Of a stretch of DNA of 64,000 bases, positions 27,141 to 35,114 are shown one piece after another. Both the position numbers and the translations under genes were made by a program. The first letter of the stretch is position 1. Each line of letters opens with the position of its first letter. The notes under the pieces are model-generated. The model was not told the origin of the DNA, did no database searches, and saw only the letters and a list, made by a program, of their open reading frames with translations. This DNA is from GCA-2718035 sp964435285 (GTDB taxonomy: Bacteria; Bacteroidota; Bacteroidia; Flavobacteriales; TMED113). Where the stretch lies: the NCBI GenBank assembly GCA_964435285.1, contig CAYSYA010000001.1, forward strand, positions 124,001 through 188,000. The letters run 5' to 3'.

Positions 27141-27662
27141 TTAAAAAGGTAAATCGTCTTCTTCATCATTATCTTTAGCTTTCGAGACGGAATCATTTGA
27201 GTTAGAAGATTCCATGGAACTATATTCATTATTTAATGAGCTTTGCGTGTTATTGTTATCAAATTTTGGGGTTTCAATATTATTAGGATAAGTAGTTTCT
27301 TTGGTGTATTCGCTTCTAGTATTTTGATCACTTTTGTTGTCAAGCATTTGGAATGAAAAAGATTTTATTTCTGTGGTATATCTTTTTTCACCAGAATCAT
27401 TTTCCCATGAACGAGTTTCTATTTTTCCTTCAACATATACTAAACTTCCTTTTTTTAGAAATGCTTGTGCATTTTCTGCAGCTTTATTCCACATCACTAT
27501 TTTATGCCATTCTGTTTTTTCAACTTTGTTTCCAGATCGATCAGTATATGATTCGTCAGTTGCAATTGAAAAGTTCGCAACTTTTGAGGTTCCCACTTCT
27601 CTAACTTCTGGGTCTTGACCTAACCTTCCAATTAATGTTACTTTATTTAACGATCCTGCCAT
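27141..27662 (-). CDS. ssb: Single-stranded DNA-binding protein
   Basis: This protein coats single-stranded DNA during replication, repair and recombination. The OB fold covers about 1-110 (MAGSLNKVTLIGRLGQDPEV, EWHKIVMWNKAAENA, GSLVYVEGKIETR). A flexible Asn/Ser-rich linker of about 50 residues leads to the acidic tip DDLPF, which recruits partner proteins. The length of 173 is normal. A -7 element lies 23 bases upstream, just before the mutY stop codon, so ssb may be transcribed both from mutY and from its own promoter. Confidence 0.97.
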   Translation of the reverse strand: MAGSLNKVTLIGRLGQDPEVREVGTSKVANFSIATDESYTDRSGNKVEKTEWHKIVMWNKAAENAQAFLKKGSLVYVEGKIETRSWENDSGEKRYTTEIKSFSFQMLDNKSDQNTRSEYTKETTYPNNIETPKFDNNNTQSSLNNEYSSMESSNSNDSVSKAKDNDEEDDLPF

Positions 27663-27684
27663 AAATATTTGAATTTACTTCTTG

Positions 27685-27692
27685 CAAATATA
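27685..27692 (-). promoter_or_regulatory. -7 element before ssb
   Basis: TATATTTG reads on the - strand from 27692 to 27685, in the 40-base gap between mutY and ssb. The leader would be about 15 bases. No good -33 box is seen at the right spacing, so this is a moderate call. Confidence 0.45.
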
Positions 27693-27702
27693 AAAAATAC
27701 AA

Positions 27703-28749
27703 TTATGTATTTAAATAATCATTTAAATATTTTAAAATTGGTTTTGGAAAAGGGTAATTAGCAATAGATTTAAGTTTAATGTTGAGAAGTGAAATATTTT
27801 TTTTTTCTTTCCGAACTGTAATCCCAATATTCCAAAAGTTTATTGTCATATTTTGGTGTGATAATTTGTGATTAATTGTTTTATCAAGCTGAAAATGATT
27901 AATTTTAATTGAGTCAAATAACGTCGATAAATATTTTATTAATAATTCTTTGGAAATAATCTCTTTGCCTTCAATAAGAGGAAGCTCGAATAAATTTTTC
28001 CATATATCACTTTTACTTCTTTTTTTTATCAATAATTTATTATTTATAATTATTTTCAAATAATTATAAACTCTTTCTTTTTTAGGTGTGGTTCGTTTAA
28101 TTTTTCTTGGCCTATTTTCAATATTGTTAAGTTTATAAGATTTGCATAAATTTTTCAAAGGACATGATTTGCATTTAGGTTTTCTAATTGTACAATGTAA
28201 AGATCCAAAATCCATAAGTCCTTGATTATAATCACCAACTTGATTGTCAGGTAAAAGTTTAAATGTTAATTTTTGAAATATTTTTTTTCCAGCAACTGTA
28301 TTTATTGGTGCAGAAATATTAAAAACTCTGCTAATAACTCTAAAAACATTTCCATCAAGAACTGCTTTTTTTTCATTTTTACATATTGAGCTAATGGCAG
28401 ATGCTGTGTAATCACCAACCCCTTTTAGTTTAATTAGTGACTCGTAATTAGAGGGAAATTTTTTTTTATTTTTAACTAGTGTTTTTGCTGTTTTTAGCAT
28501 ATTAATTGCTCTTGAATAATATCCAAGTCCTTCCCAAATTTTTAGAATTTCTTTTTCCGAACCTTTGGATAATGATTCAAGATTTGGAAATTTTTTTATA
28601 AAACTTAAATAATATTTAGAACCGACTGAAATTTTTGTTTGCTGAAGTATAATTTCTGAAACCCAAATTTTATACGGATTTTTAGTCTTTCTCCAAATTA
28701 AATCTCTTTTATTTTTTTTATACCATTTAAGAATTAATTCGCTAATCAT
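27703..28749 (-). CDS. mutY: A/G-specific adenine glycosylase
   Basis: MutY removes adenine mispaired with 8-oxoguanine. I start it at the ATG ending at 28749 (MISELILKWYKKN); a longer frame would add 19 hydrophobic residues that the family lacks. The catalytic Glu lies in SEIILQQTKI. The helix-hairpin-helix is LKGVGDYTASAISS, and the catalytic Asp is in VLDGNVFRVISR. The [4Fe-4S] cluster cysteines are spaced C-x6-C-x2-C-x5-C (CTIRKPKCKSCPLKNLC). A NUDIX-like C-terminal domain for 8-oxoG recognition follows. It heads the ssb-gldE-gldD run. Confidence 0.95.
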   Translation of the reverse strand: MISELILKWYKKNKRDLIWRKTKNPYKIWVSEIILQQTKISVGSKYYLSFIKKFPNLESLSKGSEKEILKIWEGLGYYSRAINMLKTAKTLVKNKKKFPSNYESLIKLKGVGDYTASAISSICKNEKKAVLDGNVFRVISRVFNISAPINTVAGKKIFQKLTFKLLPDNQVGDYNQGLMDFGSLHCTIRKPKCKSCPLKNLCKSYKLNNIENRPRKIKRTTPKKERVYNYLKIIINNKLLIKKRSKSDIWKNLFELPLIEGKEIISKELLIKYLSTLFDSIKINHFQLDKTINHKLSHQNMTINFWNIGITVRKEKKNISLLNIKLKSIANYPFPKPILKYLNDYLNT

Positions 28750-28791
28750 TTTTTTATTGCATCTAATTTTATAATATATTATTAAAAATAG

Positions 28792-28799
28792 TATATTTG
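28792..28799 (+). promoter_or_regulatory. -7 element of the HU-family gene
   Basis: TATATTTG on the + strand lies 19 bases before the TTG start codon of the HU-family gene. The -33 region has no clear TTG at 19-21 bases. The leader would be about 12 bases. Confidence 0.5.
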
Positions 28800-28818
28800 C
28801 TCCCAAAAAATTAACGAA

Positions 28819-29109
28819 TTGACAAAACTAGATTTAATAAAAAAAATTTCACATAAAACGGGCATAGAAAGGCAAGATGTAACAGCTGTTTTGGAGTCTA
28901 TGATGATAAATGTAAAAGATTTAGTTGCTGAAGGTGAAACAATTTACTTGAGAGGATTTGGTAGTTTTGGTCCAAAAAAAAGAGCAAAAAAAACAGCTAG
29001 AAATATTTCTAATAATACAACAATAATAATTCCTGAACATTTTGCCCCTTTTTTTAAGCCCTCCAAAAGTTTTGTTAAAAAAGTTATGCATAATACTAAT
29101 ATTAAATAA
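28819..29109 (+). CDS. HU/IHF-family DNA-binding protein
   Basis: This is a nucleoid protein that bends DNA. The 96 residues show the family pattern: helices in TKLDLIKKISHKTGIE, then the conserved loop ETIYLRGFGSFGPKKRAKKT and the DNA-binding arm with ARNISNNTT and IPEHFAPFFKPS. The start is TTG at 28819 (MTKLDL), since no ATG is available upstream in frame. A -7 element lies close before it. The gene is followed by a 30-residue basic protein and the RNase E/G gene, a linkage I recognise as frequent in Flavobacteriia. Whether it is HU or IHF-like cannot be told. Confidence 0.92.
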   Translation: MTKLDLIKKISHKTGIERQDVTAVLESMMINVKDLVAEGETIYLRGFGSFGPKKRAKKTARNISNNTTIIIPEHFAPFFKPSKSFVKKVMHNTNIK

Positions 29110-29121
29110 ATTTGTAGATAT

Positions 29122-29214
29122 ATGCCTAGTGGCTCGAAAAGAAAAAGACATAAGATTTCAACTCATAAACGAAAAAAACGTTTAAGAAAGAATAGACATA
29201 AGAAAAAGAAATAA
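29122..29214 (+). CDS. 30-residue Lys/Arg/His-rich protein
   Basis: A complete small reading frame starts at ATG 29122 and ends at TAA 29212-29214. The product begins MPSGSKRKRHKIS and ends RLRKNRHKKKK. Eleven of 30 residues are Lys, six Arg and three His, and there are no acidic residues. It sits 12 bases after the HU-family gene and 42 bases before the RNase E/G gene. I recognise near-identical short proteins at this position in Flavobacteriia, which argues that it is real. Its composition is that of a small rRNA-binding protein. The function is not established, and a link to the extra Bacteroidota ribosomal protein bL38 is only a guess. Confidence 0.8.
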   Translation: MPSGSKRKRHKISTHKRKKRLRKNRHKKKK

Positions 29215-29256
29215 TCCTGTGTCCATTGCCATTTCTAGGAAAAAAGAAATTGTGGT

Positions 29257-30813
29257 TTGGCTAGTGAATTAATAGTTAGAAATAACAAAGATAATATAGA
29301 TGTTGCTTTATTGAAGAGTGGGAGATTGGTGGAATTACATAAAATTTTACCAGAAGACAGCTTCTCAATTGGAGATATTTATTTGGGTCAAGTTAAGAAA
29401 ACATCTCCTCAACTAAATGCGGCGTTTGTAAACGTTGGATATGAAAAAGATGGCTTTCTGCACTACCATGATTTAGGCCCACAATACAATTCACTTGCTT
29501 ATTTTGTGAAACAAACTATGTCAGCAAAAGCATCAAAGTGGACTCTTACTGGCACTAAAAATTTACCCAATATAAATAAAGATGGAGCTATCGATGATGT
29601 TTTAAAAAAGAAAGAGAATATTCTTGTGCAAGTATCTAAAGAACCCATATCAACTAAGGGGCCAAGAATTGTTTCTGAAATATCATTAGCAGGTAGATAT
29701 GTAGTTTTAATGCCATTTTCAAATAGAATCTCAATTTCTCAAAAAATTAAGTCGCAAGCAGAAAAAGACAGGTTAAAAAAATTAATTAAAAGTATTATTC
29801 CAAAAAATTTTGGTATGATCGTAAGAACAGTTGCTGAAGGTAAAAAAGTAGCCGAGCTAGATGCAGACCTTACTGCTTTAATCAACCAGTGGAAAGTTAT
29901 ACATAGTAAATTAAGAAATGCTGAACCAGGTACAAAGATATTTGGTGGAATAAGTAAGTTGTCTTCAATATTAAGGGATATATTAAATGATACTTTCAAT
30001 AAAATTATTGTTGATGATATTAATTTATATGATGAGTTAAAGATGTATTTAAAAAATAATATTCCTTCTAAAGAAAAAATTTTGAGTAGATATAATGGCT
30101 CGCAGCCTATCTTTGATAGATTTCACATTGAAAAACAAATTAAAAGTTCATTTGGTAAAGCAGTATCTATGAAGAAAGGTTCATATTTAATTATTGAACA
30201 TACTGAAGCAATGCATGTAATTGATGTCAATAGTGGAAATAGGTATGTTAAAGAAACTTCACAAGAAGAAAATGCATTTCAAGTAAACCTACAGGCCGCT
30301 GAAGAAATTGCCAGACAATTAAGATTAAGAGATATGGGTGGTATCATTGCTGTTGATTTTATTGATATGAATTTAGCTTCAAACAGGAAAAAATTAACAA
30401 CTGCCTTAATTGAATTTATGAAAGAAGATAGAGCAAAACATAAAATTTTGCCACCTAGTAAATTTGGAATTGTTGAAATTACTAGGCAAAGGGTTAGGCC
30501 TGTTATGCAAATACAGACTGATGAAAAGTTGGACTACAAGTATATTGAAGCTCCAATTTTGATAATTGATGAAATTAAAGAGAAGTATTTAATGTTAGCT
30601 TCAAAAAGAAAAAAATTATCTAAAAAAGGAATTCATCATATTGTACTTTGTGCCCACCCATTTGTAATTACTTTTTTGAAGGCAGGTTTTCCGTCATTAA
30701 GAACTAAATGGTATTTTCAGCATAGATTAAGACTACATCTTAGATCTAATAATTCATATAAATTTTTACAATATACTTTTTTTGACCCTTCAAATAATAC
30801 AATTACTTTTTAG
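29257..30813 (+). CDS. rng: Ribonuclease E/G family endoribonuclease
   Basis: This endoribonuclease cuts single-stranded RNA in rRNA maturation and mRNA decay. The start is TTG at 29257 (MASELIVRN); an in-frame stop lies 21 bases upstream. An S1 domain covers about 37-125 (GDIYLGQVKKTSPQLNAAFV). Catalytic-core markers are IDVNSGNRY and the metal-binding Asp residues in AVDFIDMN. The C-terminus includes the ITRQRVRP block and ends at 518 residues, so it is RNase G-like without the long degradosome scaffold of E. coli RNase E. Its last 24 bases overlap the convergent MFS gene. Confidence 0.93.
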   Translation: MASELIVRNNKDNIDVALLKSGRLVELHKILPEDSFSIGDIYLGQVKKTSPQLNAAFVNVGYEKDGFLHYHDLGPQYNSLAYFVKQTMSAKASKWTLTGTKNLPNINKDGAIDDVLKKKENILVQVSKEPISTKGPRIVSEISLAGRYVVLMPFSNRISISQKIKSQAEKDRLKKLIKSIIPKNFGMIVRTVAEGKKVAELDADLTALINQWKVIHSKLRNAEPGTKIFGGISKLSSILRDILNDTFNKIIVDDINLYDELKMYLKNNIPSKEKILSRYNGSQPIFDRFHIEKQIKSSFGKAVSMKKGSYLIIEHTEAMHVIDVNSGNRYVKETSQEENAFQVNLQAAEEIARQLRLRDMGGIIAVDFIDMNLASNRKKLTTALIEFMKEDRAKHKILPPSKFGIVEITRQRVRPVMQIQTDEKLDYKYIEAPILIIDEIKEKYLMLASKRKKLSKKGIHHIVLCAHPFVITFLKAGFPSLRTKWYFQHRLRLHLRSNNSYKFLQYTFFDPSNNTITF

Positions 30814-32040
30814 TTTTTTATAAATATAAATTATTGGTATTGAGAAAATCAATAAAAGAACAGAGCACAAAATGTAACCGTAAATTACGTTTTCGTTTTC
30901 TGAGAAAAAATAAATAGAGAATATAAAAATCAGTATCATTCTAATTACAGTATTGATGCTAACAAAAATACTTATTACTCGACCTATTTTTTTATTTGGA
31001 ACGTTATCAAATAAGAATGAATTTCTTAAAATTCTTACCCCTGAATTGGAAACGCCTAAAAAAATTGAAATAAAAAATAAAGAAAAAAGAAATTTATTAC
31101 TAATCATTATTAAAATTGATATGCTAGTGAGTAATATTAATACTATAGTTAGTAGTATTTTGTTGAATCGTCTTAACCAAATATGAACAAAAAATCCAGA
31201 AATTAAAGCTCCAATTGCATAGCAAACATCAGTCATTGCAAATACATATGCTCCTTTTTGAAAAAAGTTTTTTATTAAAAGTGGTAACAAAGTAAATAGT
31301 TCAGTTAGTATAAAAGCAAATATAATATGAGAACATACACCATAAATTAGTATTAGAGGTCTTTCTTTAAGAAAGTTAACACCAACCTTTAACCTGTTAT
31401 ATATAGATTCTTGATTTTTTCTTTTTATATATGAGTTAAATTTAATTTTACTTATAATATATGATGCAATTAAATAAGTTATACTATCAATAATTAAAAT
31501 TTTTTCAATGGCCAAAGGTTCTATTTTTATAAAACCAAAATCAATTCCAGATAAAAGTATAGCAGCTAGACCACCCGCAGCAACAGTTGTTGATTGGCCT
31601 ACAATTTCTATATAAGAATTAATTTTTACGTAATTTTTTTTCTCACTTATTTCTTGAGAAAATGCATATAGTGTGGGATAATAAATTATATAATAAAAAC
31701 ATGTGGCTGAAAAAACTAAGCCAATCAATATTGGTAATGAATTATTGAATGAAAATAAAATAATACATGATGAAATAATGAAAATAACTGAGCCAGTATA
31801 GAAATTTAATTTTTCCAAAATATTTTTCCTACAATATCTATCAATTATTGTCCCTGAGTAAAGTCCCCAAAAAAGACCTAAAAAAGTAACTACTCCAAAT
31901 AAGAAAGAAAACATAGAGTTTGAGTTCAAAGTATTTGTAAAATACCATGGGATAGCTATCATACTAACTCCTGAAGAAATACCAGAAATAATGTGGGATG
32001 AGAATAAAAGTAATAATCTACGGTTGTTATTTTCAAACAT
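30790..32040 (-). CDS. MFS transporter
   Basis: This inner membrane carrier has about twelve predicted helices in 416 residues. The early loop with GLYSGTIIDRYCRKNILEK corresponds to the MFS loop 2-3 motif (GxxxDRxxRR). A second similar loop is in WLRRFNK, and the C-terminal half ends with a basic IYKKLKSN. The arrangement looks like a drug or metabolite exporter of the MFS_3/enterobactin-exporter type, but no substrate can be read. It is convergent with rng and divergent from prfB. Its 3' end overlaps rng by 24 bases. Confidence 0.85.
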   Translation of the reverse strand: MFENNNRRLLLLFSSHIISGISSGVSMIAIPWYFTNTLNSNSMFSFLFGVVTFLGLFWGLYSGTIIDRYCRKNILEKLNFYTGSVIFIISSCIILFSFNNSLPILIGLVFSATCFYYIIYYPTLYAFSQEISEKKNYVKINSYIEIVGQSTTVAAGGLAAILLSGIDFGFIKIEPLAIEKILIIDSITYLIASYIISKIKFNSYIKRKNQESIYNRLKVGVNFLKERPLILIYGVCSHIIFAFILTELFTLLPLLIKNFFQKGAYVFAMTDVCYAIGALISGFFVHIWLRRFNKILLTIVLILLTSISILIMISNKFLFSLFFISIFLGVSNSGVRILRNSFLFDNVPNKKIGRVISIFVSINTVIRMILIFIFSIYFFSENENVIYGYILCSVLLLIFSIPIIYIYKKLKSNCII

Positions 32041-32106
32041 AAGTGCAAATTTGGGTTTTTATTACTAAATTCTGTTAAAATAATTTTTTAATTAATAAAT
32101 ATCTTA

Positions 32107-33195
32107 ATGTTTAATAAGGATCAAATAAATGAAATGAAAGCTAGAATTTCTAATTTAGAAAAAGTATTAGATATTGATAAAGAAACTAAAGAATTAAATA
32201 AAAAACATTTAATTTCTCAAGATTCAACTTTCTGGAGTGAACCTAAAAAAGCTGAAAAACTAATGAGAGAAATTAAGTTTTTAGAAAAAAAAATAAAAAG
32301 TTTTAAAGAATGTAAGACTTCAGTAGATGATTTAGAAGTCATGCATAATTTTTTTTTAAATAAAGAAATAGAAGAAACTGAAATAATTGACTTTTTTAAA
32401 AATACAGAAAATTTAATTTCAGATTTAGAATTTAAAACTATGTTAAACGAGCCTCAAGATAACTCTACAGCAATTTTAAACATCAATCCAGGTGCTGGAG
32501 GAACTGAAAGTCAAGATTGGGCAGAAATGTTGATGAGAATGTACATGATGTGGGCAGAAAAAAATAATTATAATATTAAGGAAATAAATTATCAAAGCGG
32601 AGATACAGCTGGTATTAAATCTGTTACTTTAGAAATAACAGGTGATTATTGTTATGGTTATTTAAAGGGTGAGAGTGGAGTTCATAGATTAGTAAGAATA
32701 TCTCCTTATGATTCTAATTCTAGACGTCATACTTCTTTCGCTTCAGTTTTTGTCTATCCTTTAGTAGAAGATGAAATTGAAATTACAATTAATCCATCTG
32801 AAATTGAATGGGAAACGTTTAGATCGGGTGGTCCTGGTGGACAAGCAGTAAATAAAATAGAAACTGCTGTAAGGTTAAGGCATATGCCAACAGGAATAAT
32901 AGTTGAAAATTCAGAATCAGCTTCTCAATTAGATAATAAAAAGAAGGCGATGGCTCTATTAAAATCAAGATTATATTTAATTGAAATGGAAAAATTGAAT
33001 GCAAAAAAAAATGAAGTGGAATCAAGCAAAAAAAAAATTGAGTGGGGATCTCAAATACGAAATTATGTTTTACACCCCTATAAATTAGTTAAGGATCTTA
33101 GAACTAATGAGGAGTCTTCAGATGTACAAGGAATATTAAATGGAAATATAGATTTTTTTATAAAATCTTATTTAATGAATAAAAATAATAAGTAA
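32107..33195 (+). CDS. prfB: Peptide chain release factor 2
   Basis: RF2 ends translation at UGA and UAA codons. The 362 residues include the N-terminal helical domain, the codon-recognition tripeptide region reading S199-P200-Y201 (SPF in E. coli), and the GGQ motif at 244-246 in SGGPGGQAVNK. The gene is one uninterrupted frame: the place where many bacteria have a programmed +1 frameshift (CTT TGA) reads VLDIDKE with no stop, so that autoregulation is missing. It overlaps arsC by one base. Confidence 0.96.
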   Translation: MFNKDQINEMKARISNLEKVLDIDKETKELNKKHLISQDSTFWSEPKKAEKLMREIKFLEKKIKSFKECKTSVDDLEVMHNFFLNKEIEETEIIDFFKNTENLISDLEFKTMLNEPQDNSTAILNINPGAGGTESQDWAEMLMRMYMMWAEKNNYNIKEINYQSGDTAGIKSVTLEITGDYCYGYLKGESGVHRLVRISPYDSNSRRHTSFASVFVYPLVEDEIEITINPSEIEWETFRSGGPGGQAVNKIETAVRLRHMPTGIIVENSESASQLDNKKKAMALLKSRLYLIEMEKLNAKKNEVESSKKKIEWGSQIRNYVLHPYKLVKDLRTNEESSDVQGILNGNIDFFIKSYLMNKNNK

Positions 33196-33542
33196 TGCTA
33201 AAAATAATTCATAACCCAAGATGTAGGAAAAGCAGGGAAGCTTTAAAAATTTTAATTGAAAAAAAGTTAAATCCAGTTATTATTGAGTATTTAAAACAAA
33301 ATTTAAACAAAACTCAGATTAAAGAAATTATAAGTTTATTAAATCAAGAAGATTTAAATAAAGTAATACGAAAAAATGAATCAATTTACAAGGAAAAGTA
33401 CAGAGAAAAAAAAATTTCAGGATCTGAATTGATAAATGCTATTTTTGAAAATCCAATTTTGTTAGAAAGGCCCATAGTTATTAAAGGTAATAGAGCAATT
33501 ATTGGAAGACCACCAGAAAAAATATTAGATTTGTTTAAATAA
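33195..33542 (+). CDS. ArsC-family thioredoxin-fold protein
   Basis: This is a glutaredoxin-like protein of the arsenate reductase/Spx superfamily, 115 residues, complete. The catalytic cysteine is C10 in HNPRCRKSREAL. EYLKQNLNKTQIKEII and the RPIVIKGNRAIIGRPPEKIL block fit the glutathione/glutaredoxin-dependent ArsC family. No arsenic efflux gene is nearby. In Flavobacteria such genes often sit in housekeeping clusters, so its real substrate is uncertain. Translation is probably coupled to prfB through the TAATG overlap. Confidence 0.88.
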   Translation: MLKIIHNPRCRKSREALKILIEKKLNPVIIEYLKQNLNKTQIKEIISLLNQEDLNKVIRKNESIYKEKYREKKISGSELINAIFENPILLERPIVIKGNRAIIGRPPEKILDLFK

Positions 33543-33549
33543 TTTTATT

Positions 33550-34959
33550 ATGACTAAAACCAGAAAAGAATTTGATAGTTTAGGTTCTGTTGATGTGCCT
33601 GCTGATAAATTATGGGCTGCTCAAACAGAGAGATCTAGAAATAATTTTAAAATTGGGCACCCTGGAAGTATGCCAATTGAAGTTATTTATGCGTTTGCTC
33701 TTTTAAAAAAATCTATTGCTCATGCCAATTGTGATTTAGGTATTCTTTCAAAACAAAAAAGAGATTTAATTTCAAGAGTATGTGATGAAATTCAATCAGG
33801 TAAATTAAATAGTCACTTTCCTTTAGTTGTTTGGCAAACAGGGTCAGGGACACAGACAAATATGAATATAAATGAGGTAATTGTAAATAGAGCCAAAGAA
33901 ATATCAAAAAAGATAAATCTCCATCCAAATGATGATGTAAATAAATCACAATCATCAAATGATACTTTTCCTACAGCTATGAATATTGCGGCATTAAATT
34001 TAATAAATAGAAATACAGTTCCTGCGTTAAAAATTTTGATAAAATCTTTAAAAAAGAAATCAACTTCATTCTCAAAAATTATTAAAATAGGAAGAACCCA
34101 TTTCATGGATGCCACTCCTATAACTTTAGGACAAGAATTTTCTGGTTATGTTTCTCAAATTGAAAAGGGTTTAAAAAAAATTTATGAAAGTTGTGATAAT
34201 TTATCTGAGCTTGCAATTGGGGGGACAGCTGTGGGAACAGGTTTAAATACAATAAATGGTTTTGATAAATTAGTTGTTAAGAAAGTCAATTATTTTAATA
34301 AAATAATTGGTAATAAAAGTTCATTTATTTCTGCTCCAAATAAATTTGAGGCATTATCCTCTAATGAGGCAATTGTTTCAACTCATCATGCTTTAAAACA
34401 ATTGTCTTTATCAATAAATAAAATTGCAAATGATATAAGAATTTCATCCTCTGGCCCTAGATCTGGAATTGGAGAAATTATTTTACCGGCAAATGAGCCA
34501 GGTTCTTCAATTATGCCAGGAAAAGTTAACCCAACACAATGTGAGTCAATTACAATGGTTTGTTCTCAAGTTTTTGGTAATGATGCTGCAATATCTTTTG
34601 GAGCTACTCAGGGACATTTTCAATTAAATGTTTTTAGACCAATGATTATATATAACTTTATAAATTCTGCTAGAATTTTAGGGGACGCTTGTAACTCTTT
34701 TTCAAAGAATTGTATAGAGGGTATAAAAGCAAATAAGGTACAAATAAATAAAAATTTGAATAATTCACTCATGTTGGTAACTGCACTAAATACTCATATT
34801 GGATATGATAGAGCAGCTAAAATTGCAAAGCATGCTTATGAAAAAAATATAACTTTAAAAGAGTCTGCGAGTATCTTGAATATTTTATCAGAAAAAGATT
34901 TTGATAAACTGGTAAATCCAACTGAGATGATTGCACCAAACAAAAAAAGTCCGCTTTAA
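33550..34959 (+). CDS. fumC: Class II fumarate hydratase
   Basis: This iron-independent fumarase converts fumarate to malate in the TCA cycle. Motifs are VDVPADKLWAAQTERSRNNF at the N-terminus, SSNDTFPTAMN, the GRTHFMDATP substrate segment, and the superfamily signature GSSIMPGKVNP. The length is 469. It is 7 bases downstream of the ArsC-like gene. A hairpin overlapping its stop codon probably ends the prfB-arsC-fumC transcript. Confidence 0.97.
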   Translation: MTKTRKEFDSLGSVDVPADKLWAAQTERSRNNFKIGHPGSMPIEVIYAFALLKKSIAHANCDLGILSKQKRDLISRVCDEIQSGKLNSHFPLVVWQTGSGTQTNMNINEVIVNRAKEISKKINLHPNDDVNKSQSSNDTFPTAMNIAALNLINRNTVPALKILIKSLKKKSTSFSKIIKIGRTHFMDATPITLGQEFSGYVSQIEKGLKKIYESCDNLSELAIGGTAVGTGLNTINGFDKLVVKKVNYFNKIIGNKSSFISAPNKFEALSSNEAIVSTHHALKQLSLSINKIANDIRISSSGPRSGIGEIILPANEPGSSIMPGKVNPTQCESITMVCSQVFGNDAAISFGATQGHFQLNVFRPMIIYNFINSARILGDACNSFSKNCIEGIKANKVQINKNLNNSLMLVTALNTHIGYDRAAKIAKHAYEKNITLKESASILNILSEKDFDKLVNPTEMIAPNKKSPL

Positions 34960-34970
34960 CAGACTTTTTT
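34943..34970 (+). terminator. Terminator at the end of fumC
   Basis: AAAAAAGTC (34943-34951) pairs perfectly with GACTTTTTT (34962-34970) around a 10-base loop. It begins inside the last codons of fumC and ends in a T run, so it fits an intrinsic terminator. The stem is AT-rich and therefore weak. Confidence 0.6.
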
Positions 34971-34972
34971 GC

Positions 34973-34999
34973 GATTACCTTTATAAGAATTAGGTAATC
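34973..34999. other. Second hairpin after fumC
   Basis: GATTACCT (34973-34980) is inverted as AGGTAATC (34992-34999) with an 11-base loop. No T run follows, so it is not a standard terminator. It may stabilise the 3' end of the transcript. The rest of the spacer up to 35070 shows nothing else. Confidence 0.45.
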
Positions 35000-35070
35000 A
35001 ATATACCCCAAATATGAAATGCATCACAATTCTAATTAAAATATAAATAATATAAAGTCAAAATTAAATA

Positions 35071-35092
35071 TAGTTTTGAACATTAAAATGTT
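35071..35092 (+). promoter_or_regulatory. Promoter with palindrome before the TauE gene
   Basis: TAGTTTTG (35071-35078) fits the -7 consensus TAnnTTTG. Directly after it is a perfect inverted repeat, AACATT-AA-AATGTT (35079-35092), which covers the expected transcription start. The position is what one expects of a repressor operator. Which regulator, if any, binds is unknown. Confidence 0.45.
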
Positions 35093-35114
35093 AACTTCTA
35101 CTTAACTTTTTGAA

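Noticed and set aside
28750..28806. A longer MutY with a hydrophobic N-terminus
   Set aside because: The extra 19 residues are not in the MutY family and would run through the promoter region shared with the HU-family gene.
33195..33542. An arsenic resistance locus
   Set aside because: The ArsC-like gene sits in a prfB-fumC transcript, with no arsenite efflux pump or ArsR regulator.
34973..34999. A second intrinsic terminator after fumC
   Set aside because: The 8-base stem is perfect but no T run follows it, so I list it only as a hairpin.
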